64,000 nucleotides of DNA from Massilia sp. Mn16-1_5 (GCF_004798585.1 NZ_PPXQ01000001.1:1-64000), one strand, 5' to 3'; positions 9,701 to 19,289 are shown, counted from the stretch's first letter. Program-made: numbers and translations. Notes: generated by a model not told the origin, from the letters alone.

Positions 9701-11152
9701 GACCGCGTTGATGCCGACCAGCTCGCGCTGCGGCCCGAACACCGGGTAGTAGCTCGACAGCCAGTGGCGGATCACGCCCGGCTCGGCCGGTACTTCGCCC
9801 GCGACTTCGACGTCGCGCAGCGCGCGCCTGGTTTCCAGCACGCGGCGGTAGGGCGCCTCGAAGGCGACGCCGACCTCGCCCAGCAGTTCGGGCAGGGTGC
9901 GGCCGAGGTGGGCCAGGGCCGGCACGGCATTGATCGCAGCCAGGCACTCGTTGATCATCACGAAGCGCAGGTTGGCGTCGACGAAGCACAGGCCGACCGG
10001 CGCCGTGGCATACACGGTTTCCAGGCGCACGTTCAGGCGCGCCAGTTCGGCGGTGCGGTCGGCCACCCGCGCTTCGAGCTGGCAGCGGTAGCGCAGCAGT
10101 TCGCCCTCGACTTCCTGCAGCGCCGCGGACACCTCCGCCGTTTCGCCGATCGCCGGCGGCGGCAGCCGCAGCGGCTCGCCGCGTCCGAGCGCGGCGGCCG
10201 GCTCGACCAGGCCCTGCACCGAGCGCGCGATGCCGCCGCCGATGGTCCAGGCCAGCAGCAGGCCCAGGCCCAGCAGGGCGCTCGACACGGCGACGGTGAG
10301 CGGCAGGCTCTTGCCGAGCAGCTCGCGCGCGGCATTGTCCGGATAGGTGACGGCGACCAGCCAGTCGTGCTTGGTCGAGCGGATCCAGGCGGCGTGCCGC
10401 GCCACGCCGTCGCCCTCGTCCGGCAGGTGCACCAGGCCCTCGGGGCTGGCGGCCGCGTTCGAGGCGAGCACGCCGTTCATGGGGGTGCCGACGCGGATGC
10501 CGCCTTCGATATTGCGCGCCACCACCAGGCCGCGGGCGTCGACCACTTCGGCCACCCAGCCGGGCGGCAGCTGCTGGGCGCCCAGCAGGTCGGCGATCCG
10601 TTTCGGGCGCACCTGGCTCGACAGCACATAGGCCACCTTGCCCGCGCGCCAGACCGGCACGTCGGCCGAGAACACGAAGGCCTGACCGGGTCCGGGCCGG
10701 TACAGGCTGGAGATACGGGCGTCGCCGCGCAGCAGGACGGCCTCGACCGAGTCGCGGTTCGGCATCTCGGGGAGCGGACTGCCGTAGGCGTGGCGGGTGT
10801 CGAGCAGGGGCTGGGCGCCGGGGCCGCTCAGGGCGAAATTCGAGACGGCAAATTCGGGGCGCAGCAGGCGGCGCGCCTCGGCGTGGAATTGCGCGAGATC
10901 CTCGCTTCCCAGCGCGGGCCAGGCGGCAGCCACGCGCGCGGCCGTCTCTGCGCTTTCCAGGTCGCGTTCGAGCGCCGCCGCCAGCGCGCGGGTGACGGTC
11001 GCGGCGTCGCGCGCCACGTGCTGCTCCTCGCGCCGGCCCGCGTCATGGACGAAGGCGATGTAGGCGAACAGGATCGGCAGGACGCTGGCGAGGACGAGGG
11101 TGAACAGCTTCGAACGGATCGAAGGCAGGCTGGTGCGGCGAAACAATGGCAA
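6758..11152 (-). CDS. hybrid sensor histidine kinase with Cache-like, PAS, REC and Hpt domains
   Basis: A 1464-residue membrane kinase. Domains in order: TM1 (about 15-35); a periplasmic double-Cache-like sensor; TM2 (about 284-310); a HAMP-like linker; three PAS domains starting near 378, 501 and 635; HisKA with phospho-His near 782 (GNMSHEIRTPMN); HATPase with N box near 899 and G boxes DTGIGI and GVGLGLS; a degenerate receiver; an intact receiver with Asp near 1190 (MDLQMPVMNG) and Lys near 1243; and an Hpt domain with His near 1329 (AHRLRGVAANLGA). This is a full phosphorelay, probably ending on the coupled receiver-GGDEF protein. The only plausible starts are TTG codons (11152 or 11146), with no clear ribosome-binding site. 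Confidence 0.92.
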   Translation of the reverse strand: MPLFRRTSLPSIRSKLFTLVLASVLPILFAYIAFVHDAGRREEQHVARDAATVTRALAAALERDLESAETAARVAAAWPALGSEDLAQFHAEARRLLRPEFAVSNFALSGPGAQPLLDTRHAYGSPLPEMPNRDSVEAVLLRGDARISSLYRPGPGQAFVFSADVPVWRAGKVAYVLSSQVRPKRIADLLGAQQLPPGWVAEVVDARGLVVARNIEGGIRVGTPMNGVLASNAAASPEGLVHLPDEGDGVARHAAWIRSTKHDWLVAVTYPDNAARELLGKSLPLTVAVSSALLGLGLLLAWTIGGGIARSVQGLVEPAAALGRGEPLRLPPPAIGETAEVSAALQEVEGELLRYRCQLEARVADRTAELARLNVRLETVYATAPVGLCFVDANLRFVMINECLAAINAVPALAHLGRTLPELLGEVGVAFEAPYRRVLETRRALRDVEVAGEVPAEPGVIRHWLSSYYPVFGPQRELVGINAVVIDITERKQLEQRNRDNEEMFRVLFEGSGDAQALLAYNAHFVSANQAAARMFGYSVDELTMHSPASLSPEFQPNGRRSDEYAPELMRRALDEGGVQFEWVHQRRNGSNFHADIRLTSIDIGGRGMMQVTIRDISERVAADAALRASGAQLRQRERFIRTVTDNLPALVSYWDADERLRFANRPALAWLGTDDEAAVIGQSTRDLVRPDILAQLQPYVAGVLAGRPQNFEEALRNKQDEPVHVWGSYLPDIGKDGRVRGFYALHVNISALKLTEGRLVEALREAEQASRAKSEFLGNMSHEIRTPMNAIMGLARLLEEAPLGRRERAHLAHIKRASSSLLGILNDLLDYAQTDAGQLVLEQRPLELDATLQGIAVLTGPDARAKGIETVFALAPDVPRLLRGDPTRLEQVLLNLVGNAVKFTDSGEIVLSVAVAARSLGRVRLRFAVRDTGIGIASADQARLFEPFSQGDSSTGRTHGGVGLGLSIARRLVALMGGSLAVDSSPGLGSTFHFEADFGDMDPPAQPDSAAPQRALVLVPSARGAAALADALRSAGWEPDCVSDAAAARAALERGEYALLCADAGAAGLAALPALPTTVLLVPDATVDAPALPAAPRLALLGKPFTRTALVTAIREAQGAAPPEAPQPAPLEACLAGLRVLVVEDNAINQEVATYVLTHAGALVTVADDGAEALSLLGSADAGFDAVLMDLQMPVMNGYEACASIRAMGLHALPVIAISANSSDEDRRRAFDAGMDEHLAKPIDVDELVATLARVTGRAAAAAAQPAPATAVPHLPGLDLQAALPRFGGSLDAFAAVFARFVAGAGASFDELHALTARGDREGALVVAHRLRGVAANLGAVDLAAQAQALESALRGGDDKAAARHLALLEPALAPLQAAARELAPSVPAPAIPQVDRPSLAQLLELLRNNNMKALAMHAALAPGLDALLGAGEALELAEAVGTLRFDRAAQLLGAILEQRGDA

Positions 11153-11213
11153 AACGGATCCAGGTCGAGTGCGGCGCGGGGCGCGCCGCCAGCGAGCATG
11201 GTAGCCAAGAGAG

Positions 11214-11250
11214 AAGGAGGGCGGTAGCGCGATGCGCCGCCGCCCTCCTT
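11214..11250 (-). terminator. strong hairpin, likely terminator of the acyl-CoA dehydrogenase gene
   Basis: An 11-bp perfect stem (AAGGAGGGCGG / CCGCCCTCCTT) with a 15-base loop lies 24 bases after the acyl-CoA dehydrogenase stop and before the histidine kinase gene. On the reverse strand it is followed by TCTCTCTT. It separates the two transcription units; some read-through is possible because the T-tract is weak. Confidence 0.65.
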
Positions 11251-11273
11251 AATTGTAGACCATCAGCAACAAA

Positions 11274-12503
<1,230 letters not shown>

Positions 12504-12520
12504 GGTCTCTCTCTTTATTC

Positions 12521-13579
12521 TCAGCGGTTTGCGAATTGCCAGGCCATCTCGGCCATCGGGCGGGCGGCCTTGCCGTTTTCCAGCGCCTGCGCGCTCGAGG
12601 CGGTGCCGTCGACATAGCGTTTCATGATGCCCTGCATGATGCCGGCCAGGCGGAACATGTTATAGGCAAGATAAAAGTTGAAATCTTCCATGCGCACCGT
12701 CTTGCCGGTGCGCTCGCAATAGCGGGCGACATAGCTTTCCAGGTCCGGGATGCCGAGGCTGGCGAGATCCAGGCCGCCGATGCCGCGGAACTTGCCGGGC
12801 GGGATGTACCAGCTCATGCAGTGGTAACTGAAGTCGGCGAGCGGGTGGCCCAGGGTCGACAGTTCCCAGTCGAGCACGGCGAGGATGCGCGGCTCGGTCG
12901 GGTGGAAGATGATGTTGTCTAACCGGAAGTCGCCGTGGACGATGGAAGTGTCTTCGCCCGGCGGGATGTTCTTTGGCAGCCACTCGATCAGGCGGTCCAT
13001 CGCCTCGATCGGTTCCGTCACGGAGGCCTGGTACTGCTTGGTCCAGCGCTCGATCTGGCGCGCAAAATAATTGCCGGGCTTGCCGTAGTCGGCCAGGCCG
13101 ATGGCGGCGTAGTCCACCGTGTGCAATTGCGAGATAACGCGGTTCAGCTCGTCGTAGATGGCGCCGCGTTCCTCCTTGCTCATACCAGGGAGCGACTGCT
13201 CCCACAGCACGCGGCCTTCGACGAAGTCCATCAGGAAGAAGGCGCGGCCCATGACGGATTCGTCGGTGCAGAGGGCGATCTGGCGCGGCACCGGGAAGCC
13301 GGCGCCGTGCAGGGCGTTCATGACCCGGAATTCGCGGTCGATGGCGTGGGCCGACGGCAGCAGCTTGGCAGCCGGGCCGGGCTTGGTGCGCAGGACATAT
13401 TGTCTGTCCCCCGCACGGAGTTTAAAAGTCGGGTTCGATTGGCCGCCCTTGAACTGCTCGACTTCCACCGAGCCGGCCGGGAAGTCCGGCACGTTGGCCC
13501 GCAGCCACCCGGCCAGCGCCTCGACATCGAACTTCTGGCGCTCGGAGACCGGCTTGGTCCCCATCATTTCTTCATACAC
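12521..13579 (-). CDS. aminoglycoside-phosphotransferase-like kinase (ACAD10/11 N-terminal domain type)
   Basis: A 352-residue protein of the APH/ChoK kinase fold. It has a nucleotide-binding lobe with [13 protein letters not shown] and YVLRTKPG, the catalytic loop HGDFRLDN (His215-Gly-Asp217) and the metal-binding DWE ([15 protein letters not shown]). All catalytic residues look intact. Most members of this subgroup are not antibiotic resistance enzymes; they act with ACAD10/11-like dehydrogenases on hydroxyacyl-CoAs. The acyl-CoA dehydrogenase gene follows after 17 bases, so the two form an operon. The start at the first ATG (13579) gives MYEEMM; Met5 or Met6 could also serve. Confidence 0.88.
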   Translation of the reverse strand: MYEEMMGTKPVSERQKFDVEALAGWLRANVPDFPAGSVEVEQFKGGQSNPTFKLRAGDRQYVLRTKPGPAAKLLPSAHAIDREFRVMNALHGAGFPVPRQIALCTDESVMGRAFFLMDFVEGRVLWEQSLPGMSKEERGAIYDELNRVISQLHTVDYAAIGLADYGKPGNYFARQIERWTKQYQASVTEPIEAMDRLIEWLPKNIPPGEDTSIVHGDFRLDNIIFHPTEPRILAVLDWELSTLGHPLADFSYHCMSWYIPPGKFRGIGGLDLASLGIPDLESYVARYCERTGKTVRMEDFNFYLAYNMFRLAGIMQGIMKRYVDGTASSAQALENGKAARPMAEMAWQFANR

Positions 13580-13662
13580 TGGCGTCTCCTCCTGTGTTGG
13601 TTTGGAACCTCATTTCCAATCGATTGTAGCCGATGAAGTGAACGATCGTACTATTTATTTTG

Positions 13663-14376
13663 CTAACTTTTTTCGGCCGTTCGGCGGTACTGCGCAAACA
13701 GTTGTTCCATGGTGGTCGTGCGCGAATCCGGTTGCAGGGGCGCGGGCGGCACGTGGTTCACGAAGCGCACTACCCAGTCGCGCTCATGGGCGCCGACGTC
13801 GAGCGCATTGATGCAGCCGGCTTCCTGGGCCAGGCCGCCGAGGAACAATCGCTGGCCGGTCAGCGCCAGCGACAGGATGGCGCAGTTGACGCCGCCGTGC
13901 AGGACCAGCAGGACCGTGTCCCAGCTCTCGTCGGCGCGCAGGCGCTCGAGGGCGGGATGGACGCGGTCCATCATCTCGCCGACCGATTCGCCGCCGAGGA
14001 AGCGCTGTTCGGGATCGACCAGGCCTTCGAAGGCGCCGGTGAAGGCGCGTTTCAGTTCCTCCTTCGGGATCGTGGACAGGCGGCCGCCGCGGATTTCGTG
14101 GAGTTCGGGCCAGACTTCGGGCTCGATCTGCTGTCCGGTGACGGCCAACACCCGCGCTGCGGTCTCGACGGTGCGCGGCAGACCGGAAACGATCACGCGG
14201 TCGAAGCGGACGCCGGCGGCGGCAAAGGCGCTGCCGGCGGCATCGGCCTGGGAGCGGCCCAGTTCGTTGAGGGGGACTTCTTCCGGTAGGACGGGGCGGC
14301 CGGCGGCGTCGAAGTAGGTGACACTGCCATGGCGCATCAGATAAACGCGCCGGCGTGTTGAGGCTTGTTCTTGCAT
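13663..14376 (-). CDS. histidine phosphatase superfamily protein
   Basis: A 237-residue phosphoglycerate-mutase-like phosphatase. The RHG motif (LMRHG, His16 as phospho-acceptor), the SGLPRTVETA segment and the second catalytic histidine (LVLHGGVN) are all present. The substrate is unknown; the family includes small-molecule phosphatases for sugars, nucleotides and cofactor precursors. It lies 83 bases upstream of the kinase/acyl-CoA dehydrogenase pair on the same strand and could be co-transcribed. If so, a phosphatase alongside a hydroxyacyl-CoA kinase would be of interest, but this is only context. Confidence 0.88.
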   Translation of the reverse strand: MQEQASTRRRVYLMRHGSVTYFDAAGRPVLPEEVPLNELGRSQADAAGSAFAAAGVRFDRVIVSGLPRTVETAARVLAVTGQQIEPEVWPELHEIRGGRLSTIPKEELKRAFTGAFEGLVDPEQRFLGGESVGEMMDRVHPALERLRADESWDTVLLVLHGGVNCAILSLALTGQRLFLGGLAQEAGCINALDVGAHERDWVVRFVNHVPPAPLQPDSRTTTMEQLFAQYRRTAEKS

Positions 14377-14404
14377 AGTGCTCCTCTAACGTTGATCCGA
14401 GGGA

Positions 14405-14518
14405 CGTAAGGTGGGCGGCTCTGCCGCCCACGCGGTGAGAGTTGTCGGCAAGATCATCCGGCGCGATATCGGAGCCGATAACAATCACTGCGTGGGCGGG
14501 GAACCCGCCCACCTTACG
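14405..14518. repeat. paired-hairpin dispersed repeat, copy 2
   Basis: The arms CGTAAGGTGGGCGG (14405-14418) and CCGCCCACCTTACG (14505-14518) are exact inverted complements. Each end forms its own hairpin (GTGGGCGGC..GCCGCCCAC and GTGGGCGGG..CCCGCCCAC). The CGTAAGGTGGGCGG form is a sequence variant of the GTAGGGTGGGC unit found elsewhere in the window. It lies between the divergent phosphatase gene and mshE. Confidence 0.8.
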
Positions 14519-14654
14519 GGTGCAAAGCTTATTTATCTTACAGCCCATTACCGCCGAGCGCTGCCTTTCCACCACAAAACAAATTCCAACGGTAAATATT
14601 GCCCCGTTCTGCCTTAAAATGATTCCCCATTTTGCAGGCAATCGAAGGGGTGGT

Positions 14655-16358
14655 ATGGCAAGGCCAGAAAAAGTCAGGCTCGGTGAAATCCTGGTGCAGC
14701 AAAAGCTGCTGTCCGAGGAACAGCTGAACCAGGCGCTCGCAGACCAGAAACGCACCGGGCGCAAGCTCGGGCGCGTGTTCGTCGAGAATGGATTCGTCAC
14801 CGAAGAGCAGATCTCCGGTGCCCTCGCGCGCCAGCTGAACATCCCCTACATCAACCTCAAGTTCTACAACATCAGCGACGCCCTGGTGCGCCTGCTGCCG
14901 GAAACGGCCGCGCGCCGCTTCCGCGCGCTGGTGCTGGAAGAGAGGCAAGGCGGCCTGCTGGTCGGCGTCTCCGATCCGACCGACCTGTTCGCCTACGACG
15001 AGATCGCGCGCCTGCTGCGCAAGAACGTCGAGCTGGCCGTGGTCAACGAGACCGAGGTCCTGCACACGATCGACCGCATCTACCGCCGCACCGGCGAGAT
15101 CACCGATTTTGCGAAAGAGGTGGAAGCGGACGTCGGCGACGCCTTTGTCGACTTCGGCGCCATGACCGCCAACCCGGGCCTGGAAGAGGCGCCGGTGGTG
15201 AAACTGCTGCAGTCGGTGTTCGACGACGCGGCCCAGGTGCGGGCGTCGGACATCCACATCGAGCCGCAGGAAGGCAGATTGCAGATCCGCTTCCGCATCG
15301 ACGGCGTGCTGCACCTGCAGACCGAGGCCGACATCAAGATCGCCACGCCGCTGGCCCTGCGCCTGAAACTGATGGCCGACCTCGACATCTCGGAGAAGCG
15401 CCTGCCGCAGGACGGCCGCTTCGCCATGAAGGTCAAGAACCAGCGCATCGACGTGCGTATCTCGACCATGCCGACCCAGTACGGCGAATCGGTCGTGATG
15501 CGACTCCTGAACCAGGCCGGCAACACGCTGCGCCTGGAATCGATCGGCATGCCCCGCAAGATGCTGGAGCGCTTCCGCGCCATCGTCCAGCGCCCCAACG
15601 GCCTGGTGCTGGTGACCGGCCCCACCGGCAGCGGCAAGACCACGACGCTGTACAGCGCGCTGGCCGAACTGAACTCGGTCGAGAAGAAGCTGATCACCGT
15701 CGAGGACCCGGTCGAATACCGGCTGCAGGGCATCAACCAGGTGCAGGTCAACGACAAGATCGAGCTGTCCTTTGCCCGCGTGCTGCGTTCGGCCCTGCGC
15801 CAGGACCCGGACATCGTGCTGGTGGGCGAGATGCGCGACCAGGAAACGGCGCAGATCGGCCTGCGCGCCGCGATGACCGGCCACCTGGTGCTCTCGACCC
15901 TGCACACCAACGATGCCGCCAGTACGCCGCTGCGCCTGATGGACATGGGCGTGCCGCGCTACATGGTGGGCGGTTCGCTGCAGGCCGTGCTGGCCCAGCG
16001 CCTGGTGCGCGTGATCTGCGAAAGCTGCTCGACGCCGTATGCGCCGACCCCGCCGGAAGTCACCTGGCTGCGCGCGGAACTCGGCAGCTTCGTCGAACAG
16101 GGGAAGTTCTTCCACGGGAAAGGCTGCTCGCATTGCAATGGCACCGGTTATCGCGGACGCACGGGCGTCTACGAACTGCTCGAAATGACGCGCGAGGTGA
16201 CCGACGCCGCCAATCACCCCGACCCGAGCCACTTTCTGAAGGTCGCGCACGAGCAGATGGGCGGCCACACGCTGCGCCGTCATGGCGTGGCGCTGGCCGT
16301 GCAAGGCCGTACGACGATCGGCGAAGCCATGCGTATCAGTAATCAGACTGAAGACTGA
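14655..16358 (+). CDS. mshE: MSHA pilus extension ATPase MshE (GspE/PilB family)
   Basis: A 567-residue secretion ATPase that powers pilus assembly at the inner membrane. The N-terminal domain carries two tandem MshEN c-di-GMP-binding motifs, RLGEILVQQKLL.. (8-31) and KLGRVFVENGFV.. (37-60). The first has Lys where the consensus has Gly. Then follow Walker A GPTGSGKTTT (about 322-331), Walker B near DIVLVGEMRD (about 385) and a zinc-binding set CESC (about 455) and CSHC (about 491). The ATG at 14655 is preceded by GAAGGGG and is chosen over upstream codons because it begins the MshEN domain. It heads the E-G-F-A-C-D-O-P-Q block; mshG follows after 19 bases. Confidence 0.94.
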   Translation: MARPEKVRLGEILVQQKLLSEEQLNQALADQKRTGRKLGRVFVENGFVTEEQISGALARQLNIPYINLKFYNISDALVRLLPETAARRFRALVLEERQGGLLVGVSDPTDLFAYDEIARLLRKNVELAVVNETEVLHTIDRIYRRTGEITDFAKEVEADVGDAFVDFGAMTANPGLEEAPVVKLLQSVFDDAAQVRASDIHIEPQEGRLQIRFRIDGVLHLQTEADIKIATPLALRLKLMADLDISEKRLPQDGRFAMKVKNQRIDVRISTMPTQYGESVVMRLLNQAGNTLRLESIGMPRKMLERFRAIVQRPNGLVLVTGPTGSGKTTTLYSALAELNSVEKKLITVEDPVEYRLQGINQVQVNDKIELSFARVLRSALRQDPDIVLVGEMRDQETAQIGLRAAMTGHLVLSTLHTNDAASTPLRLMDMGVPRYMVGGSLQAVLAQRLVRVICESCSTPYAPTPPEVTWLRAELGSFVEQGKFFHGKGCSHCNGTGYRGRTGVYELLEMTREVTDAANHPDPSHFLKVAHEQMGGHTLRRHGVALAVQGRTTIGEAMRISNQTED

Positions 16359-16377
16359 GCAGACGGAAGACTAAACG

Positions 16378-17613
16378 ATGCCATTCTTCGCCTATAAAGG
16401 CCGCAATGCGCGCGGCGAACTGATGCAGGGCGTGCTGGAAGCGGCGGACAGCGGGGCGGTCGCCGACCAGCTGTTCGGCACCGGCGTGACGCCGGTCGAG
16501 ATACTGCCGACCCGCCGTACCGCCGGCAGCAGCGGCGGTCTCGGCGAGACCTGGCGCCGCCTGAGAGAGAAAAAGGTCACGTCGATGGACGTGCAGCTGT
16601 TCTCGCGCCAGATGCACACGCTGCTCAAATCCGGCGTGCCGATCATGCGCGGCCTGGGCGGCCTGCAGGACTCGAGCACCAGTCCGGCCTTTGCGCGCGT
16701 GATCAAGGACTTGCGCGAGTCGCTCGACTCCGGCCGCGAACTGTCCGCCGCCATGCGCCGCCACCCGGAGTGCTTCAGCAGCTTCTACCTGTCGATGGTG
16801 CGCGTGGGCGAGATGACGGGCCGCCTCGAAGAAGTCTTCCTGCGCCTGTTCGACCATCTCGAATTCGACCGCGACATGCGCGAGCGCGTGAAGACGGCGC
16901 TGCGCTATCCGAGCTTCGTGATGATCGCGATGGTGATCGCCATGGTGATCGTGAACATGTTCGTGATCCCGCAGTTCGCGAAGGTGTTCGAGAGCTTCCA
17001 TGCGACCCTGCCGCTGATGACGCGCATCCTGATGGCGACCTCGCGCTTCACGCTCGACTACTGGCCGCTGCTGGCGGGCGTCACGGTGGGCGCCTTTGTC
17101 GCCTTCCGCTCCTGGGTCGGCTCGCCCGGCGGGCGCTACACCTGGGACCGGCGCAAGCTGCGCTTCCCGATCGCCGGCAAGATCATCCACAAGGCGACCA
17201 TGGCCCGCTTCGCGCGCAGCTTCGCGCTGTCGATCAGGAGCGGGGTGCCGGTGGTGCAGGCGCTGACCGTGGTGGCGCAGACGGCGGATAACGCCTACCT
17301 GGCGGCGCGCATCGAGCAGATGCGCGACGGCGTCGAGCGCGGCGAGAGCATCCTGCGCACCTCGACCGCGGCCAACGTCTTCACTCCGATCGTGCTGCAG
17401 ATGATCGCCGTGGGCGAGGAGACCGGCTCGCTCGACGACCTGATGGACGAGATCGCGCTGATGTACGAGCGCGAAGTCGACTACGAACTGAAAACCCTGT
17501 CGAGCCAAATCGAGCCGATCCTGATCACCTTCCTCGGCGTGATGGTGCTGGTGATGGCCCTCGGTATCTTCCTGCCGATCTGGGACCTGGGCAAGGCCGC
17601 CCTGCATCGCTGA
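16378..17613 (+). CDS. mshG: MSHA pilus inner-membrane platform protein MshG (GspF/PilC family)
   Basis: A 411-residue polytopic protein with two GspF domains (about 70-190 and 270-400) and three main hydrophobic segments. It begins with the family pattern FAYKGRNARGEL and carries FSRQMHTLLKSGVPI and FARSFALSIRSGVPV, the paired GspF motifs. It is the inner-membrane platform against which the ATPase MshE works. The stop shares one base with the next start (TGATG), so the following pilin-like gene is translationally coupled. Confidence 0.94.
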   Translation: MPFFAYKGRNARGELMQGVLEAADSGAVADQLFGTGVTPVEILPTRRTAGSSGGLGETWRRLREKKVTSMDVQLFSRQMHTLLKSGVPIMRGLGGLQDSSTSPAFARVIKDLRESLDSGRELSAAMRRHPECFSSFYLSMVRVGEMTGRLEEVFLRLFDHLEFDRDMRERVKTALRYPSFVMIAMVIAMVIVNMFVIPQFAKVFESFHATLPLMTRILMATSRFTLDYWPLLAGVTVGAFVAFRSWVGSPGGRYTWDRRKLRFPIAGKIIHKATMARFARSFALSIRSGVPVVQALTVVAQTADNAYLAARIEQMRDGVERGESILRTSTAANVFTPIVLQMIAVGEETGSLDDLMDEIALMYEREVDYELKTLSSQIEPILITFLGVMVLVMALGIFLPIWDLGKAALHR

Positions 17614-18170
17614 TGAAGACGAGACGCAGGCAGGGTGGGGCGACGCGGCTGGAGCTGGCCGTGAGCACCACCCTGGCTGTCTTGCTGGCTGGAGTGTTGC
17701 TTAAATGCATCATCAGCTATCAGGGCGAAACCGAGCACGTCGCGGCAAAACAACTCATCGGTTCGCTGCGTACGGCCTTGGCCGTGCAGTCGGCCAGGAT
17801 CATTTCGACAACAGGCGAAGCGGGTTTGTTGGCACTTGCTCAACAGAATCCAATGACATGGTTGCAAGAACGGCCGAAAAACTACCTCGGCGAGTACTAT
17901 TCGCCGAAAAATGAGGCACTCCCGAAGGGTCATTGGTATTTCGACCGCAGTGCACGCACGCTGGTTTACCTCCCATCTTCGGAGAAATCTTTTTCTTCTG
18001 GGATACAAAAAATTCTGGTCTTCAAGGTAGAATTCATTCGTGTGTCCGCTCCGGTTCATGCAGGAAAGGGCATCGCAGGCCTGGTGCTCGAAGAACGTGA
18101 CGAGCAGGCCATCGCTTACAACACCAATGCGGGGTCCCTTCCGCGCGTACATTTCTCGGAGAAAAAGTAA
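17613..18170 (+). CDS. atypical pilin-like protein in the MshF position
   Basis: A 185-residue protein with one N-terminal hydrophobic segment (about 16-31). The leader reads RRRQGGATRLELAV, so the usual prepilin site G|FTLIE is degenerate but retains a Gly followed by an LE pair before the hydrophobic stretch. The remainder shows no domain I recognise. Its place between mshG and the major pilin matches mshF of Vibrio, which is also short and variable, so an MshF-like role is inferred from position. Base composition and codon use are clearly less GC-rich than the genes on both sides. Both ends overlap neighbours by one base. Confidence 0.6.
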   Translation: MKTRRRQGGATRLELAVSTTLAVLLAGVLLKCIISYQGETEHVAAKQLIGSLRTALAVQSARIISTTGEAGLLALAQQNPMTWLQERPKNYLGEYYSPKNEALPKGHWYFDRSARTLVYLPSSEKSFSSGIQKILVFKVEFIRVSAPVHAGKGIAGLVLEERDEQAIAYNTNAGSLPRVHFSEKK

Positions 18171-18703
18171 TGAACAAGAGCATCAAAGCAGCGCAAGGCG
18201 GTTTTACCCTGATCGAACTGATCGTCGTGATCGTCATCCTCGGCATCCTGGCCGCGACCGCGCTGCCGAAGTTCGCCAGCCTGAGCGGTGAAGCGCGCCT
18301 GGCCAGCCTGAACGCCGCCAAGGGCTCGCTGAGCGCGACCTCGGCCATGACCCACGGTAAGTACCTGGTCGCGCCGAGCGCCACCATCGCCGTCGAAGGC
18401 ACAAACGTCACCATGAACACCACCTCGGGCTACCCATCGACCGCGAGCGCTGCCCAGGCAAACGCGCTGGCCGCCGCCGCCGGCCTGTCGACCGCCGACT
18501 ACACCGTGTACACCACCGGCGGCAGCGGCACCCGCCCGACCGTCGTTGCCGGCCAGTTCGCCGTCGTCCCGAACAGCATCATCAACACCGCAACCGCGGC
18601 CAAGTGCTTCGTGCTGTACACCTCGTCGACCGCCGCCAACACTCCGCCGACCATCACCGTCGGCAGCCCGACCAACCCGACCGCCGTCAAAGACTGCGAG
18701 TAA
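18170..18703 (+). CDS. mshA: MSHA major pilin (MshA/MshB type)
   Basis: A 177-residue type IV prepilin. The leader MNKSIKAAQGG precedes the cleavage site G|FTLIELIVVIVILGILAA, with Glu5 of the mature protein present, and is followed by a long amphipathic helix. The body is rich in Thr, Ser, Ala and Gly. Two C-terminal cysteines (AAKCFVLY and VKDCE) could form the disulfide loop usual for these pilins. It is coupled to the preceding gene by TAATG. Only one MshA/MshB-like pilin gene is present, where Vibrio has both mshB and mshA. Confidence 0.9.
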   Translation: MNKSIKAAQGGFTLIELIVVIVILGILAATALPKFASLSGEARLASLNAAKGSLSATSAMTHGKYLVAPSATIAVEGTNVTMNTTSGYPSTASAAQANALAAAAGLSTADYTVYTTGGSGTRPTVVAGQFAVVPNSIINTATAAKCFVLYTSSTAANTPPTITVGSPTNPTAVKDCE

Positions 18704-18716
18704 GCTCCCGTCGCCC

Positions 18717-19289
18717 GTGGCTGGCCTGCATCCTCGACTCTTGCGTTCTGCACCCAGCCGCGGCAAGCGCTTCCACCATGGCTTCACCATGGTGGAGCTG
18801 GTCGTTGTCATCATCCTCATCGGTATCATCGGCGGCATTGCCGCCGATCGTTTCTTCGAACGCTCCACCTTCGATACCGTCGCCTGGACCGAACGCGTCA
18901 GGGCGACGCTGCGCTACGCGCAAAAACGGGCGATCGCCCAGAATTCCTCCGTGTACGTTCATCTGACGCAGGAGCGCGTCTCCGTCTGCCTCGACGAAAA
19001 TCCCGCCTGCGAGGGCGAGGGCATGCGCGTCCCGGCGCCGGGCGGCAGCAACAGCGGTTCCGGTCCCACGCGCGCCGCCTGCGGTTCGGACAGCTGGCTG
19101 TGCGAGGCCGCGCCGAGCGGCGTGAGCATGCGGCTCCCCGATGTGCCGGCGCCGCCCGCCGGCGGCGTTCGATTCGACGGCCTCGGCCGCGCCACGATGC
19201 TCGGCAACTTCAGCGGCCGGCTGCAGGTCAGCGGCGACGGCATCACCCAGTCCGTCGGCGTCGACGCGGAGAGCGGCTATGTCGATTGA
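18717..19289 (+). CDS. mshC: GspH-like minor pseudopilin (MshC position)
   Basis: A 190-residue prepilin with cleavage site HHG|FTMVELVVVIILIGIIGG and a GspH/FimT-like body containing two close cysteine pairs (CLDENPAC and CGSDSWLC). No ATG fits before the pilin motif. The GTG at 18717 (22-residue leader) is chosen, 13 bases after the major pilin stop; a TTG at 18741 would give a 14-residue leader and is nearly as plausible. It probably caps or primes the pilus with the other minor pilins. It overlaps the next gene by 11 bases. Confidence 0.85.
   Translation: MAGLHPRLLRSAPSRGKRFHHGFTMVELVVVIILIGIIGGIAADRFFERSTFDTVAWTERVRATLRYAQKRAIAQNSSVYVHLTQERVSVCLDENPACEGEGMRVPAPGGSNSGSGPTRAACGSDSWLCEAAPSGVSMRLPDVPAPPAGGVRFDGLGRATMLGNFSGRLQVSGDGITQSVGVDAESGYVD

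Noticed and set aside
7055-11227. A 1390-codon open frame on the forward strand opposite the histidine kinase gene
   Set aside because: It is a GC-skew shadow: its translation is low-complexity Arg/Gly/Ala/Gln-rich and matches no family, while the reverse frame has full kinase motifs.
12521-13579. Aminoglycoside resistance gene
   Set aside because: The kinase fold is shared, but linkage to an ACAD10/11-like dehydrogenase and the subgroup motifs point to acyl-CoA metabolism.
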